A DNA stretch of 64,000 nucleotides from Drosophila pseudoobscura (GCF_009870125.1 NC_046681.1:9995001-10059000), one strand, 5' to 3'. Shown: positions 37,557 to 50,892, counted from the first letter of the stretch. Notes: generated by a model not told the origin, from the sequence alone. Translations and numbers: made by a program.

Positions 37557-38969
37557 TCATTGCCCGTGGTCGTTGCCCGAAAAGTGCCCAAAGGTTTGAT
37601 AGAAGACAGCCCAGATGATTAGGTAGATGAAGCCGAAATAGTTCACGGCCCCGAAGACTACGATCCAACGCTCGTACTTGAGGAACACAAAGGGCGTCAG
37701 ACCCCATCCCATGTAGACAATGTTGTAGGACTTCAGGGTCACGAAGTAGAGCACATTGTAGATGTCCGATCTGCTCAGGATGCTGCCATATTGTGGTAGG
37801 ATCGCATGCTCATAGAAACGAGCGATCTGCTTCTCTGTGCTGACAATCATGTACTCCATGAGGAAGGCCATGTAGTAGCCACTGTGAAAGCCATGCCAGA
37901 CGGCCAGAAAGCCCAGGGCGGCCACATAGCTGATCGTGCGATTGTCGAGGAACTTCAAGCGCCTGTACACATACTGTCCCACCCACCGGTTTGTGTTCAC
38001 ATTGAAGCTCTGTATGTAGTGCTCCATGGTGTTGCCCGTCTCCAGCAGGATCAGCTTGACATTGCTGCAGCCGGACCAGTCGGGCTGGCCATGCACATCC
38101 TTGCCCTTGTAGGTGAAGCCAATGTATATGAGGGCGCCCTCGGTGAGCAGCCAGCACGAGACGTACTTGTAGAGGTTGAACTTTGCCCAGAAACCGAGCA
38201 GAAAGGTCCGCTTGATGAATCCCACCTCGGCAAACTCGGAGCTCAGGAAGTAGGAATCAGGCAGTACGCTTAGACCCAGCTGACAAACAATCAGGTAGAA
38301 AACGCCGGTAGCCAGGCGGCGCATGCCCGCCTCCACATTGCCCTCGTGCTGGCGGAAATCGCCGTTGATAAAGTTCTGGTAGCGACGGAGGGGAAACTGA
38401 GGTCCTACCAGGAAACCGCTCGGGAAGTACGCGAACGCCAAGAGCTCCAGAAGCGATGGCACCTGCGGCAGAGCTGTTTCCTTCTGTTCCTTGGACAGAG
38501 CCCCCATTGCCTTGAGACCGTCGGAGATGTCGAAGCCGAGGCCAATCATGCGCAGCACCAAAACGCAGTGCGGCGTTGTCCAGAGAATGTCGTACTCGTT
38601 GCTGGCTGTGAACAAGTAGCCAAGCAGCAGATAGCTCATGTGGAACACCACGTTCAGGCCAATCATCAGCCTGATGTTGTGTCGCAGGAACCGGACCAGC
38701 AGATATGTGACGAGGATCCCCAGCAGCGAGTGGTACGTGTCGACGCCGTAGTTGAGGTAGCAGAGGCCAGCTCCACAGGCGAAGAAGAACATGTGATGCA
38801 GCGTCTTGAAGGGCACAGCCTCTGCCACGTATGCGGTGTAGAACGCAGCGATGGGATAGCCGGCCAGAATCGTAAGCAGAAGACGCACTGCCGCCGGTTG
38901 CACGCCCGCTGCCCCTGCTGCGGCACCCATCAGCCCCTCATCGGGCGTGTCCTCCACGTGTCCAGGCAT
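37557..38969 (-). CDS. nes: Lysophospholipid acyltransferase, MBOAT family, LPCAT3/MBOAT5 type (nessy)
   Basis: Single-exon CDS of 470 residues from ATG 38969 to TGA 37559-37557. It is a polytopic ER-membrane enzyme that re-acylates lysophospholipids (Lands cycle). Alignment from memory with human LPCAT3 shows shared blocks along its length: GYPIAAFY, TPHCVLVLRMIGL-FD-DG, VPSLLE, GPQF, KFNLYKYVSCWL-TEG, SFNVNTNRWV and the MBOAT signature WHGFHSGYY. The likely catalytic residues are Asn323 (first N of NVNTN) and His359, 36 residues apart as in chicken LPCAT3. Many hydrophobic segments run throughout. The frame stays open 38 codons upstream but has no ATG there; 38969 has an acceptable GGCAGCATG context and matches where the homology begins. 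It has no KKxx-like tail, unlike the human enzyme. The fly paralogs oysgedart and farjavit are less similar by these blocks. Confidence 0.92.
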   Translation of the reverse strand: MPGHVEDTPDEGLMGAAAGAAGVQPAAVRLLLTILAGYPIAAFYTAYVAEAVPFKTLHHMFFFACGAGLCYLNYGVDTYHSLLGILVTYLLVRFLRHNIRLMIGLNVVFHMSYLLLGYLFTASNEYDILWTTPHCVLVLRMIGLGFDISDGLKAMGALSKEQKETALPQVPSLLELLAFAYFPSGFLVGPQFPLRRYQNFINGDFRQHEGNVEAGMRRLATGVFYLIVCQLGLSVLPDSYFLSSEFAEVGFIKRTFLLGFWAKFNLYKYVSCWLLTEGALIYIGFTYKGKDVHGQPDWSGCSNVKLILLETGNTMEHYIQSFNVNTNRWVGQYVYRRLKFLDNRTISYVAALGFLAVWHGFHSGYYMAFLMEYMIVSTEKQIARFYEHAILPQYGSILSRSDIYNVLYFVTLKSYNIVYMGWGLTPFVFLKYERWIVVFGAVNYFGFIYLIIWAVFYQTFGHFSGNDHGQ

Positions 38970-39521
38970 GCTGCCAACCAGCCAGGGAATATATTTGTCT
39001 AGTGTATATGAAATGAACAAACAAACTAGTATGAATGCAAAATCCAAGGTACTACTGGAGTCTATCCTTCGACAATTTTTCACCGTCTCCTTTTGCCATT
39101 TTTTGTCTGTTAGATTTTCATGGTTTTCCGCGCTTCTGGCTGCTTGGCTGCTTTTTATTGCCGTGCATTTTATGTATATTTGTTTCTATTTTTTTTGTTG
39201 CTTCTATCTCTCCAGCCTTCCTTCCGTCGGCCATGTTGGCAGTTATCTCTCTGTTTCGCGTTCTGTTTCTGCTTCGTGCCCCACAGTGCTATGCATAATC
39301 CTCCTTCTGTCTTTGGCATTTAAGTTTTATGGCTGTTTGTTTCGTTATTTCTCATTTTTTTTTCCACTTTGCGCTGTGCTCCTAATTTGCAATTTTGTAT
39401 GGAGACATGGACGACGACGACGACGCCTTAAAGCGGTTTTGTCATGTCATTTGGTAATTGGGTGGCAGCGGTTGGCACTTTATATATTTCGCCGCCAGTT
39501 GGCAGCGCTCTCGCCTCCATT

Positions 39522-39543
39522 CTGGTCACACATGGTCACACTG
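39522..39543. promoter_or_regulatory. Motif 1 (M1BP-type) core promoter signature upstream of the acyltransferase gene
   Basis: TGGTCACACTG at 39533-39543 matches the fly core promoter element known as Ohler Motif 1 (YGGTCACACTR). A partial copy TGGTCACAC lies 10 bp before it. Motif 1 marks housekeeping promoters, which fits a lipid enzyme. It lies about 565 bp upstream of the ATG, but its usual orientation would point to the plus strand, so it may serve a divergent transcript or both directions. Confidence 0.5.
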
Positions 39544-40960
39544 GCCGCTGGCTAGCATGATAAATGTGACCGCTCCATAGAGGAGTCCGATTCGGAGTGG
39601 GTCGTGGGATGTGGGAAGTGGGAAGTGGCAGCCCCTGACGACAGTTCGATATCTAAATTTGTTTTTAACAGAGGAAAGACCCCTATCTTGAGGCACCACT
39701 GGGGAGTCGCCCACTCTCCTCCGTTGAGGCATATTTTGTATAACTTTTTAAGCCATATTTGGCCAAATTAAGTGCCCCATAAAGTCCCAGTTTTTACAGC
39801 TCGTAAAACAAGACAAGAATCGAACTTCAACGCCGCCGCAAAGCGAGCGTAAAGCGTTCGATGGGTGTATAAATAAAATTTCCGTTTAAAATCAATAAAT
39901 TATAATTAAATTATAACTTAAGCGAATGCTAATTTGTGCGGCGACTGGGCACGGAACACGGTATCTGGTGGATACAAAAATATACCTAAAATTGACATTG
40001 GCAGCAACACCTCCCGGCCCCCTGCGGCGTTTGTCGTCGCATTCGAGAGAGAATTTTGCATGGATTTCTGGTAAATTCCTTTGTCCGCAAGGTAAATGCA
40101 TATAAATTTCATAAAATTAAACTTGAGGACATAAAAATGGCACTTCGAATTGGCATAAAATTGCATGTAAATGTAAAATTATCTGGCAATTATTACAAGT
40201 TCCAGGCTGTGCAGAATGTATGAATCCTATGTGCCAGAAATACCTTCCCCAAATCGAATTTCCCCTGATTTGTTGTTCATCGAAAGCATAGGCAAACAAA
40301 GATCTCAATTATGTTAATAAGTTTCACGCCCATCCACACGATTTGGCTTATCCCATGATACCCTTCCTCTATCCACACACACACAGCCTCCAGCCGGGGC
40401 TATAACCTTTCACCCCAAAAGCAGGAAATTTCACCAGCCACAAGGAAAACTCCATTCAACACCAATTAGGGATGATCATCAGGAAAAGCAGTGGCATCGG
40501 AAGCAGCAGCAGCCGCCAGGGAGACAGGTGGATGGATGGAAGGATGGATGACGGAGTCGGGTTGTCGTCGAGCAACCCCATTTCGGGTGTCATTTGTTAT
40601 TGAGGAACACAAAAAAAAAACACAAAAAAAACGTTGACTTCACTCCCCGAGTGTCATAAATACATCCCGGACGGGGGGCCATAGACAAACAATCAACAAT
40701 TTATGCGACTGCCACCCGAGAGGATGAGTGGGCCACTTGAGTGGTGGTCCTGCCGGGGGTGGCTGGGTGACTGGGTGGTGCTGGGTGGTTGAGTGGCTGT
40801 AGGGGTGCCTGCTAAATTGCTCAACAACGGGGGCGCATGTTAAACATGAATTATGAATTGTTATTGAGATTGATGTGGTTGTTGCTGTTGCTGGGCTGTT
40901 GCAGGGTGGTGCTGCTGCTGTGGCAACTCTATCTAGATGTGGCTGCTCTCGTTTCTGCTG

Positions 40961-41102
40961 CACTGAAAGCAAAAAGGGATACATATAATGATATTTTGGA
41001 TAGTTACAAAGGTTAAGACATCCAATATACCTTTTACTGTTTAGCAAGTGCTTCAGAAATGCCTGTAACTTGTTGAAATGTAGGTATACATTTCTCTCAG
41101 TG
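40961..41102. mobile_element. Possible related MITE (terminal inverted repeats, no clear duplication)
   Basis: 142-bp AT-rich stretch beginning CACTGAAAGCAAA and, read inwards from the right, CACTGAGAGAAAT (10 of 13 match). The ends resemble those of the element at 24.3 kb. The flanking 8-mers do not match, so insertion by transposition is not shown. Confidence 0.35.
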
Positions 41103-44100
41103 TGGTCGTGTTCCGCTGCTCCTGCTACTCATGGATTCTGCTCCTTCTGTTCTGAGTGAGGACTTGCTTCCTTCAACCAGCTCTGGCTTTGTTTTGTGCG
41201 GTAATTTCATTGAAATCATGTTGAGTAATTGGTGCTACTGGGGCTGGGAGGGTGTATAAATAACCCTCGGTACGGGGGTGACTCTCCCTCTCTCTCGCCC
41301 TGTGAACCACTCCCCCTTTGGATTAGGCAACCGCTGGCATCGCTTTATGCGGTTTGTATTTATTGCCCCGTTTTGCCGTCACTTGCCCCCGTAATTGTAA
41401 TTGTGTCTGTGTTTGTGTGTTCTGTGCTGGGTATTTGTCTCTGTATTATGCTACACATGTAACATGTATCTGATAGATACCCTGTCCCGGCGGGTGGGTG
41501 GTGTGGTCCGCCCTGAAAGTGGTGGGTCTGGTCTGGTCTGGTTGTTTGCTAATTTGGGTATAATTTGTGACTGTTTATTTATTTTGGCTCTGGTTGGAAT
41601 TAATTTCCTTCAAATTTTGACAGCTCTGCAGCGATGAAGCTATTTTTTACACATGTTAACATTGTTTGGGGTAGAAAATATATACTACGATTATAGGAAG
41701 TGGATCTTGATTGGTTGCGATGGGGATTAAAGAAAATTCCTTAATAGAATTTTCCATCACATATGTATATATCCAAAATATCAGTACTCTATAGTTTTTC
41801 GAGGATATTTTTGCACACATTTCTCTCTCCTTTTTTTATATTTTTCTCAACTCCTTTTGAGCCGTCGCATCGTTTCCTTATGAAATACACTCAACCGCAT
41901 ACACAAAACGTTCGTGTTGAAAAATGTGATGTTTAATTTCGCACATTAAAATCAGAAAATTATCAGACACGAAAACCCATAAACCGCACACCGAATGCCC
42001 CCCACCAGAGGCACAGACACAGATACGGAGACCAGCAAAAACGGGGCTGAGGCAGACAACCAGGAGACGGAGACGGAGACGCACACAGAGTGGGGAAGGA
42101 AAGAGAGTGCAGTGAGTAAGATTAAAATCTTCTCAGAATTGTGTGGACAAAGCCAGGAGGTAAGGCCACATAAATGAGTGAAGGAGGAGCAGAGGGGGTA
42201 GCTGCCTTTGATGCTGATGCTGCTGCTGCTGCTGCAACTTGGTGGCAAACAGAGACCAAAGCCAAAGGAGTCAAATCGATATTGGCAATGAGGGAAAGAA
42301 GGAGTCCAGACAAGCAAATACTAACAGGAATAACAACGAATGAATGGTAAGGATTGTACACCGAAAACGGAGATACTCTTGTAAGGGGAATAATCTTAAG
42401 GAAGCCTTAATATGGATACAGTCTTCTTTGAAAGCATAATACCCTTTGAGAGTGTATAGAAACGACAGAGACGTTGGCATGTAAACAAATCGATTTGTTT
42501 CATTGATGACATTCTTGGCGAGATTTTTGCAAAATGTCATAAAGTTTATGACTTAAGTCTTTTGTTTGACTCTGACGTGGACTGGGGACTGAGGACTGAG
42601 GATTGGAGACTCAGACCAGAGACTGTGGAAAGAGGACAGCGGACGGAGGACGGAGGAGACTGCCGTCTGATGCTGGACCTGCGGCTGGGTACTCGCCTGA
42701 AAATATCATTATTAAACCGATCGAACGAACTCCAGCCACAAACGAGTTTGCCATTAAAATCAGCATCGCATCCGAGTGCGGTTCTGGCATTCACACCTAC
42801 AAAAGTGTCATGCGTTTGGCATTTAGCGTGTGAGTTAGTCGAGTGAGTGTCTCGGCCCAGAGTCAAGAGTCAGCATCAGCGTCAGAGAGTCAACTCGGAG
42901 TCGGAGTCGGAGTCTCGATGCGTCTCCGGCTATACGGCTGTTTTTTGCGCATCCACAAATTTAACGATTAAGACGTGTTAAATTGTTAACAAGCCACTTG
43001 CAGTTATTGCCAATAAGCTGCAAATTTACGAGGCTTGGCCGGGTCTCTCGCTCTCTCTCTCTCTGTCTGTCTGGGTTCGGGTTTGGGTCTGGCAAGGCCT
43101 CTCCCCATAGTCTCTAGCTTGGGGTCCTGTCCATTTGCATGCCATGGGATCTCTGGTTGCATTTGTTTGCGGACAATCGTTTGGGGTCTTTCCAGCCTCC
43201 CATCTTCGCTGGCGGCTGTGGCATTTGAAATGTGTGACAAGCTCCATGGGCTGCCTTGTATATCAAAGGGTTTTATGTGGAGTCTTTAAAGTCAAGAGAG
43301 TTTCTGAGTCGTATCAGCTGCATTTGAATATCACGAATTAATTTGGTATAGCATTTGTTGTGACAGAATGTTTTATAGGAATCGAACAACAAAGAAAGCT
43401 ATATAACCTATAGGTTTAAACATAGAACATTTGTTGGAGTACTGCTGCATACATCTCCAAACGAGTAGCCTTCTTAAAAACTTCCTTACGAGTGCCCTGT
43501 ATAATATTTGTATCTCAGAACGCTTTTTTTAATAAATTTCTGGTCAATTTTAAAACGTCTCAACTTGCTAGGGCTTATACATATACATTCTACACCCTCC
43601 AACTTCTCAATTTCAGTATCAAATTAGATCCGAGTTTGCATAGATCAATCACACCAAAAACCATAACCATCGAGAGGCCCCCGCTTATCCAGGGCTAAGC
43701 CCAGTTCGAATGACAAAAGCGAAACCCAATCAATAGCCGAGACAGCCAGATCTGGGCCCAGCCATAGATCAGTCTTAGCCCTGGCTTATTGCAGTTTAAG
43801 CAGACACGAATATAGACATAACACTGCCGTTGAATGCCCTGCCGTCAGCCCACATCCAGATACATAAATTAGGGCATTCTCGCACACAAACGAGAGCAGG
43901 AACCCATCGATATCCAGCCGATATAAAACGGTGCTAATAACACCTTTAAACTGGCCAACAAATTACCGTTTCAACATTGATTTTGAATAACATTCGATAT
44001 CGATTCAAATGCGATGCAAATGCGACGACGACGAGCCCCATAAACGGCCAGCAGCAGCCCATCTTGCGCTCTCTCTCTCTATATATTTTTTTTTGGGGGC

Positions 44101-47100
44101 CCCCAGACAGATGACCAGCATCCAAGATCCAGCATAGACAATGCGACGGCGGCGGTCCCCACTCGGGCGGGCTCATTTGTCGAGTCGGAACGGACGAAGA
44201 AAGAAGAAAAGTTTCTGGACCGTCCGGCCATAAAAAGTGTCAAAGTTGGGGACAAAGCAGCCAACTGCTGAAAAGAAATTTTATGTTTGCCGGAAAATCA
44301 CCAACAACATGGCATTGTTTGATATTGATTTCCAAAGGTGTGACGACCCCGTTTTTGTCTGGTGGCTATATACGATTTCCATCGGATAAGGGGTCTCTCT
44401 CTGACTAATATTGTTGGGGCGATTTATGAATGAAATCCAGTCGAAGACATAAAGTCTGCCCTACCCAGCCCTGCCGTGCGTTTTGTTCGATGAGTCACAA
44501 ACGTCTAACGATTTGTTTGAGAGTGTAATATTGTGACACTTTTGATTGTAGGAAACTAGAATGGAATAGAGCGAGCGAGAGAGCCCTCTGATCTATGCTT
44601 AGCTATCATAATGGTTATATTTGAACAAATTGTTTGGGCTCCGGGTCTGGGTGCATTGCTTTCCAATTAGTGGAGCAAAGCCAAAATTTATGTTGCATTT
44701 ATTACATAATTTGTCCAATTTTATGTCGATGCTCAAGAGTTTTACGAGCCACGTTCTGAGACGCTGCCAATCGCTGGCGTTCTGTCTGTCTGTCTGTCTG
44801 TCTCTATTTCTGGCTCCATTTCCTTTTGCGCAAAGGTTTTTCCAATTTCAGTGCCGGATTAACAGGGATTTCCCGTTGCTGAATGCTCTGCTTTCCTTTC
44901 GCCTGCCATTTCTCCATTTTGTGTGACGACATTTTTCAATTAAGAAAGGATCACAAGGCGCTTAGTAAGGCAGTTTGGCTTTGTGTTGGATGGAGTTGTC
45001 CCTGGGCTCCGACGCCGGGCCCGGCCCCGGCCCCGAAACTTGGATGGAAGCTGGCTTTTAATTAATTACTGTACTCCTTCCCTCCTCTTCCTCCTCTCTT
45101 TGGCTTTTTGTGAAAGTCTTTCAGATGCTTTTTGCCAAGTTTTTGGCAGCTGCACTTATGGAAAACTCAAACCCAAAGTAGCTGCCACCAAAGTGTTGCC
45201 AACTTTTGAAAAGGGTTCAGTTATATATAGAAGTTTTTCCTTATTGATTTTATTGCTCCGTATACATTCTTGGCTTCAATCTCTTGTTACTGTAAACTGT
45301 ATATAATATATCGTGTAAACTGTACATTTAGCAGCAGTTAGCTGTTAGAACCGACTGTTAGCCCGACGATAATTACGATTATGGGCAATTACGTGAGCAG
45401 CAGCTCCGAGACACAAATCTCACACATCGCAGATAATGCTTTTTATGTGCTGTTTTTTACTCAATTATCTAATTAACTTGTTAACAGTTGCTCAATAGCA
45501 AAAGTTCACATACATACAGATACAATATGGTATATATAATTGCCTTGTTGTTGTTCACCTCATAAACAATTAGCGACATTGCCAGCTAATTCGAATTGTT
45601 TGAACAGCAAAAAGCATTTGGTTTGTCGTCACAAACATTGCATATTAAATTAATTATAATGTGTACGGCAAAATAATTAAATAAATATTAAACACGAATG
45701 AAAACGATCGAATGTGCGGAGCCAGTTGCTAAGGTGAATGGCAAAGCGAAAAATATTATACACTTATTGCTGTACTTGGCTGAATCGATGACTGAGGCTG
45801 AATCGGCTGAGGCTGAACTTGAAGCTACAGCTGTGGTGGCTGTGCCTCTCTCGCTCTGGGTCTGGCTGACTGACCACACGACGGCTACGTAATAATTAAG
45901 AAATTTACAAACGATTTATCAAGTTAATTAAACGCTGGCAGCACTTGTTGCTTTTATTGTTTCTGTTTCTGTTGCTGTTGCGTTTCATTATAAATGAAAT
46001 GAATTGAAATAGTGAAACATTGATAGATGGCCAATGATCAAAATCATTTCACACGATCATTTGATTGAGCATGCACCAGTACGAGTTTCTATCTATCCAT
46101 ATAACTTTCTGCCTTTTGTTTGTCCGCTCTGACTGGTATTGTGATTGTGATTGTTGGTGTTGCTAATTTGCCAACTACTTTAAGCGAAAGCTGTTCGACT
46201 TTGACTCGGGCTGCGGCTCAAAGTGAGAGCAGGCGCCCGAGGAGACAATGAACTCGGCTGGAAATCGAAATGGAAATGAAACTAGCCGGGGCAGATGTCT
46301 GTAATTAAGTAAATGTCGAAATTATATGCTAACAAAAATGAATAAACACATGCACAGGCCAGTGGAGCGATTGATCTATGACATGCTTTCGGTGGGATTT
46401 GATTGGAGAACGGCTTGAACGGCATTCAATCTGAAATTTAGTGGCGGATTAGGTAAAAATTTATAGAGATTGCGGTCTGCTTTTGTAAAATATTTCCATA
46501 TATTTAATCCATATTATAAAAAATCCTAATCTCTATTGTATATTTTTTAATGCCACCTACTCCAGATCTATTACCGCATTTATTTTTCAGCTTGCAACAT
46601 ATGGCACACCCCTCTCCATTCCATCCACCCACTCTGGCTCTTCAGCCATCATCTAATAATCATCATCATTACAGACGCCAAATGCTTTTAGTCATCTGTT
46701 TCTGCTTTTTTTTTCCGGCATTTCCTCTGTCTCTTCGAACCAGCGATAAGCAAAATTAAGCGTATTGAGACCTGGGAGGGCACCTTTCCGACTCGAGACG
46801 AGACCCTATTGAAAGCTTATCGAAGGCACACGTGCACTGGAGATGGAGAGAGTTCTCTGGGCGGATGGACGTGGCAGCTGAAACTAAATGGTTGCGATAA
46901 AACTAATGAAAATGCGTTTTCTAATTGCACATTAGGCAAAGTGAAATGATTTCGTTGTAAGTGGAAATCCAACATGCTCTTGGGCCTGGGCCAATCCCAG
47001 ACCACATCCGAATCTCTGCCCATTCCATTCCATCAATCCAAAGGCAAGCGATCTCAAGTGCAGCTTCTGTTTATAGGACGCACGTGCGTTGTTGCCTCCT

Positions 47101-50100
47101 CCAGCCCACATCGCGGCCGTAGATACTGTATCTGTTGCTGTTTGTACAGCGTAGAGTGTACCTTTTGATGTATCGTGTTGGGGTTCGGTTGTTTTTTGTG
47201 CTTTACGCGCCACTGCCCCGCCATTAATTTTAATTTGTGCGTCAAACGTAAGAGTAAAACGCCTTGTCCGTTGTTGATTTTAGCATATGTCCAATGAGTG
47301 AAAGTGAGAGGGCCATACAGCAAAAAAAAAAGAATAGATAGAGACAGCGAGTGAGGGAGGGAAGAAAAAACAATTGCACACAATCATTTTCAATTTAATA
47401 TCATTATGTGCAATTTGTCAACGATGTCCACAAAGCAGTCAGTCAACCATGTGCCTGGTCTGTGATTTGCCAGAGAGCCAGGGGCGTAGTTCAAAGGGGG
47501 ATTGCAGGAAAACTAAGCCCGAAAAGGGAATATTTCATAGTGTATGTAACTGCTTTCTTTGGCTACCCCCCTTTCAAATCAAGCATTTCAGCTACACCCC
47601 TGTCTCTGTCTCTATGGCAGTGACCCATGGCCACATCTCCTTTCAAACCAACGCAAAACGAGCCCCTTCGGGAACCCCAGGGCATTATTTATTCATGTTG
47701 CTACTTTTTCTACAAGTAACCGACGAATTCGTGACGAAAAGTGATTGAAAGTAAACAATAAAAGCGACACTCTACCGTCACTTTCCACTGCCACTGCCAC
47801 CTCCATCTCCTCCTTCTCCATTTACATTCCTGCCTCCGACTGGAGTCTCGAGTGCCACCTACCACCTCCATCCCCGAATGCGGCATTTCTTTTCGACTGA
47901 CTCACACAGCCTTTCATTTGGCTAACAATTTCTACTTTGCGTTTCAGTATCTGTATCTGCCTGCTAAATTGGCCAATTGCGATTGGTAACAGCCGCGGCC
48001 GACATGCCAAACAATTTAATTCAATTAAATATTTTTTCGCTGACTGTCTGTCGTTTGTTATTTAGCGACAGTTGTTGCTGCTGCTGCTGCTGCTGCCTCA
48101 GAGGCAATTGTTTTATGTGAAATTTGTCACACTGTCATGTGCGTTATATAAGCGACAGAGCCACAGAGAGCCAGAAAGAGCGAGATAGAGAAAGAATATT
48201 AACCAGGTGGACAATGAACCACTTTGCGCCACTTGAATTATTCAAAATTTCAATGCAAAATGGCGAGAAAATTAGCCTACGGCCCAAAGAGAAACCAATT
48301 GGCTTTGGCAAGTGTTTAAAAATTTATTGGCAATTCCCAGGAAATTGGTGACATTTTGAAAGGCTGAGAGTGGAAATGGCCCGAGCAGGTGGTCTCCAAA
48401 AGGTATAATAAGGGAAGCATTTGATTTCATTGCTTGTACTGTGACACATCAAACAGATATTGTTGAAATGGTAATTTCCTAAGCAATTTGTGAAATTACA
48501 TGGGAAAAGGGAGTACTGTGAGTGAGGAATAATTCTTGAAAATAATATTAACTGCCTAAAAATAATAATTTAAGTATTTGCAGGCATCGAATTATTGTGC
48601 TATTTCTTCTGATTCCACATATGACCACTCTTTACGCTTCGAATCACCTCCCTTTACAGTAGATTTCCTTATCAATGAACCATAACATATCGCTTGTACC
48701 TTTCCTGGGGTTTTGGTCTCATTAGAGCACTTCCGTTCCCCACTGCTGACCCTTGACTTTCAGTTCAGGCCCGCATCCCAAATCATTCATTATTCTTCTT
48801 TAATTCAAACATTCAATTCTCAGCAAATGTTATCGGGCTGTTCACCTACCCGTCTCCCAAATCTGGGGGGCTCTAACCGACTTCCATATAAAATCACCTG
48901 TGGTGTCAATATTTCAACACCGCCAGCGGTGTTGAAGCTCATCAGAATCTGTCTCTGGATATTCGAAGTTTCTCTCTCTCTCTCTCCCTCTCTCTCTTTT
49001 GTCTTTTGTGCGTTTCGGAGGGGGCTAACAGATTTTTGATTTATTGATTGAATTGAATTAATCAACAATCTTATGAGTCAATATTTTGTTTAAACAAAGC
49101 CAGATACAAAAGGGAACAAAGTGAATGCAAATTAATCATATGCCATGATCACGATCGGATCGGAGAGAAGTCTGCTGCTGCTGCTGTTTCCCTTCTCCTG
49201 CCCAGAGACTGATGATGATGATGATGACGAACTAACTGACAGTTGTTTGACATACCCCAGTCAGTCTCTCAGTTCCTCAGTCTCTCTGCCAGCGGGCACA
49301 GCCGGAGAAAACAATTAAGTGACGCCAGACGAGGCACAAACAAGTTGTAATTTTTTATGGAAATGCGAAAAGAAGGAACTAAAAAAACAAACCAGATGAG
49401 GCCAGGCCGGTGCCAGTGGCAGTGGGTGCAGCATATGGCCCGTAATTAAAAGGTTAACTTGATGTAACTATTACATTGTAGTGTCTTGGCCCTCTTTCGA
49501 CATGAACTGCAACAGTTGGAAGCATTTCCCTGTCCCTGTCCCAGTCTCAGTCTGGATCTGTTTCTCCTGTCATCTTTGACATTTGAACATTGTAAATGTT
49601 GACACTTTACCACACACAGGCAAGTCTTTGGGGCACGCAGGGAATGATCTTGTTACATTTACATGAATGATCACCACAAATTGGCATTGCCATGGAAGCG
49701 GGAAAATTGTCAGCCCCCAGGCCCAGGCCCAGTCCCAGGCAGCTTTCCTCGGTTCCGGGCGTTTTCATTGACACCTCGTCGCAGTCTCTCTCGCTCTCTC
49801 GTTCGCTTGACGGATGAGGCCCGCTTTTATTTTTAGTGGCAATCTCCCTCTGGGATGGGCTGTTCTGATCGTGAATGACTTACCGACTGAATGAGTGAAT
49901 GATGAGCAAATTTATCGCGGCATTGTGTCAAACTGTTTTTGGTTTGTTAGGCCCCAAGTCCCAGCCATGTGTGGGCCCCATCGCCAGCCCCAGCCCCAGA
50001 CCCAGCCCCAGCCTCTTCTATGTGTCTGCCGTGTCTGACAAGCGTTTAATTATTTTGGCTTGATTGCTGTTCCATCCTTATAGAGATGGCAATCCATTCA

Positions 50101-50852
50101 TGTTTCGTTGGGCCCAATTTCTGATGTTGTAAGCGTGTTGCTTGTGTCTGGTGTCACATCATTGACACGATCACAGCTGCCGTAAGTGGTCGATGTTGCA
50201 ACAGAGCTTTGCCACCCAAAGGCAAGTCTCGCTGCTATGAATAACTTTCCTGGAATCCACAGCCACTGCCCTGCCGCATACTCGTTTATTCATTCACATA
50301 TTTTGGTCAATCATTTTTCCCACGATCCCCGATCGATTGGGTCACCCAGTCGTCTGGGGAAACGGCTACTCCTTCGCCTCATTCGGTTGCCGACAACAAA
50401 AAAGTTTAGCCGCCAACGCCCACAAAATACCACTCCCCGACCCGGCACGGCACGGCTCGGCTCACGCGGCATGATTGATGGGCATCTTGCGTTCAAATTA
50501 ACACCGGAATTACTCCTCATGCACTGGAGGCAGTGGAAGATCGGCAAAGTTCCAAGCGAGCAGAGAAGCTCCACCTCCACCCCACCGAAAGGGAGAAGAT
50601 GCGTTTTGGCCCATTTCAAATGGAGCCGACTTTCAATTAGGCAAAAAGAGACTTGGCAAAAACCATGTCTACAATAGAGGTCAAGATAGTAATACTTAAG
50701 GCAAGATAGTAAAAGAAATTCCCTTTGAGAAGGAAAAAAATAGCTGCCGGCTCAGGCAATACGCACTTAGTAGTATCTCCCGAAAGTCCTTACTATTTTA
50801 TTCTGTAAATATACTAGCCCAAATTTAAATGGCACATTTGTTGTCCGATTGC

Positions 50853-50892
50853 ACCAATCAGCACTTTCGGATGAGCGGAATGTTCAATATTT
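50853..50892. repeat. Dispersed 40-bp repeat, copy 2
   Basis: Same sequence as 28999-29038 with two substitutions. The similarity fades on both sides, so this is either a short conserved core of an old element or a small repeat of its own. Confidence 0.7.

Noticed and set aside
37806..39002. Plus-strand frames (155 and 218 codons) opposite the acyltransferase gene
   Set aside because: Antisense shadows of a long, GC-biased exon; no independent motif or signal.
45698..45889. 64-codon plus-strand frame with ATG
   Set aside because: Glu/Ala repeats from a CTGAGG/GAATCGG-type tandem; could be a small peptide but nothing beyond an ATG supports it.
48143..48152. TATATAAG box on the plus strand
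   Set aside because: No initiator at the expected 25-30 bp and no gene downstream.
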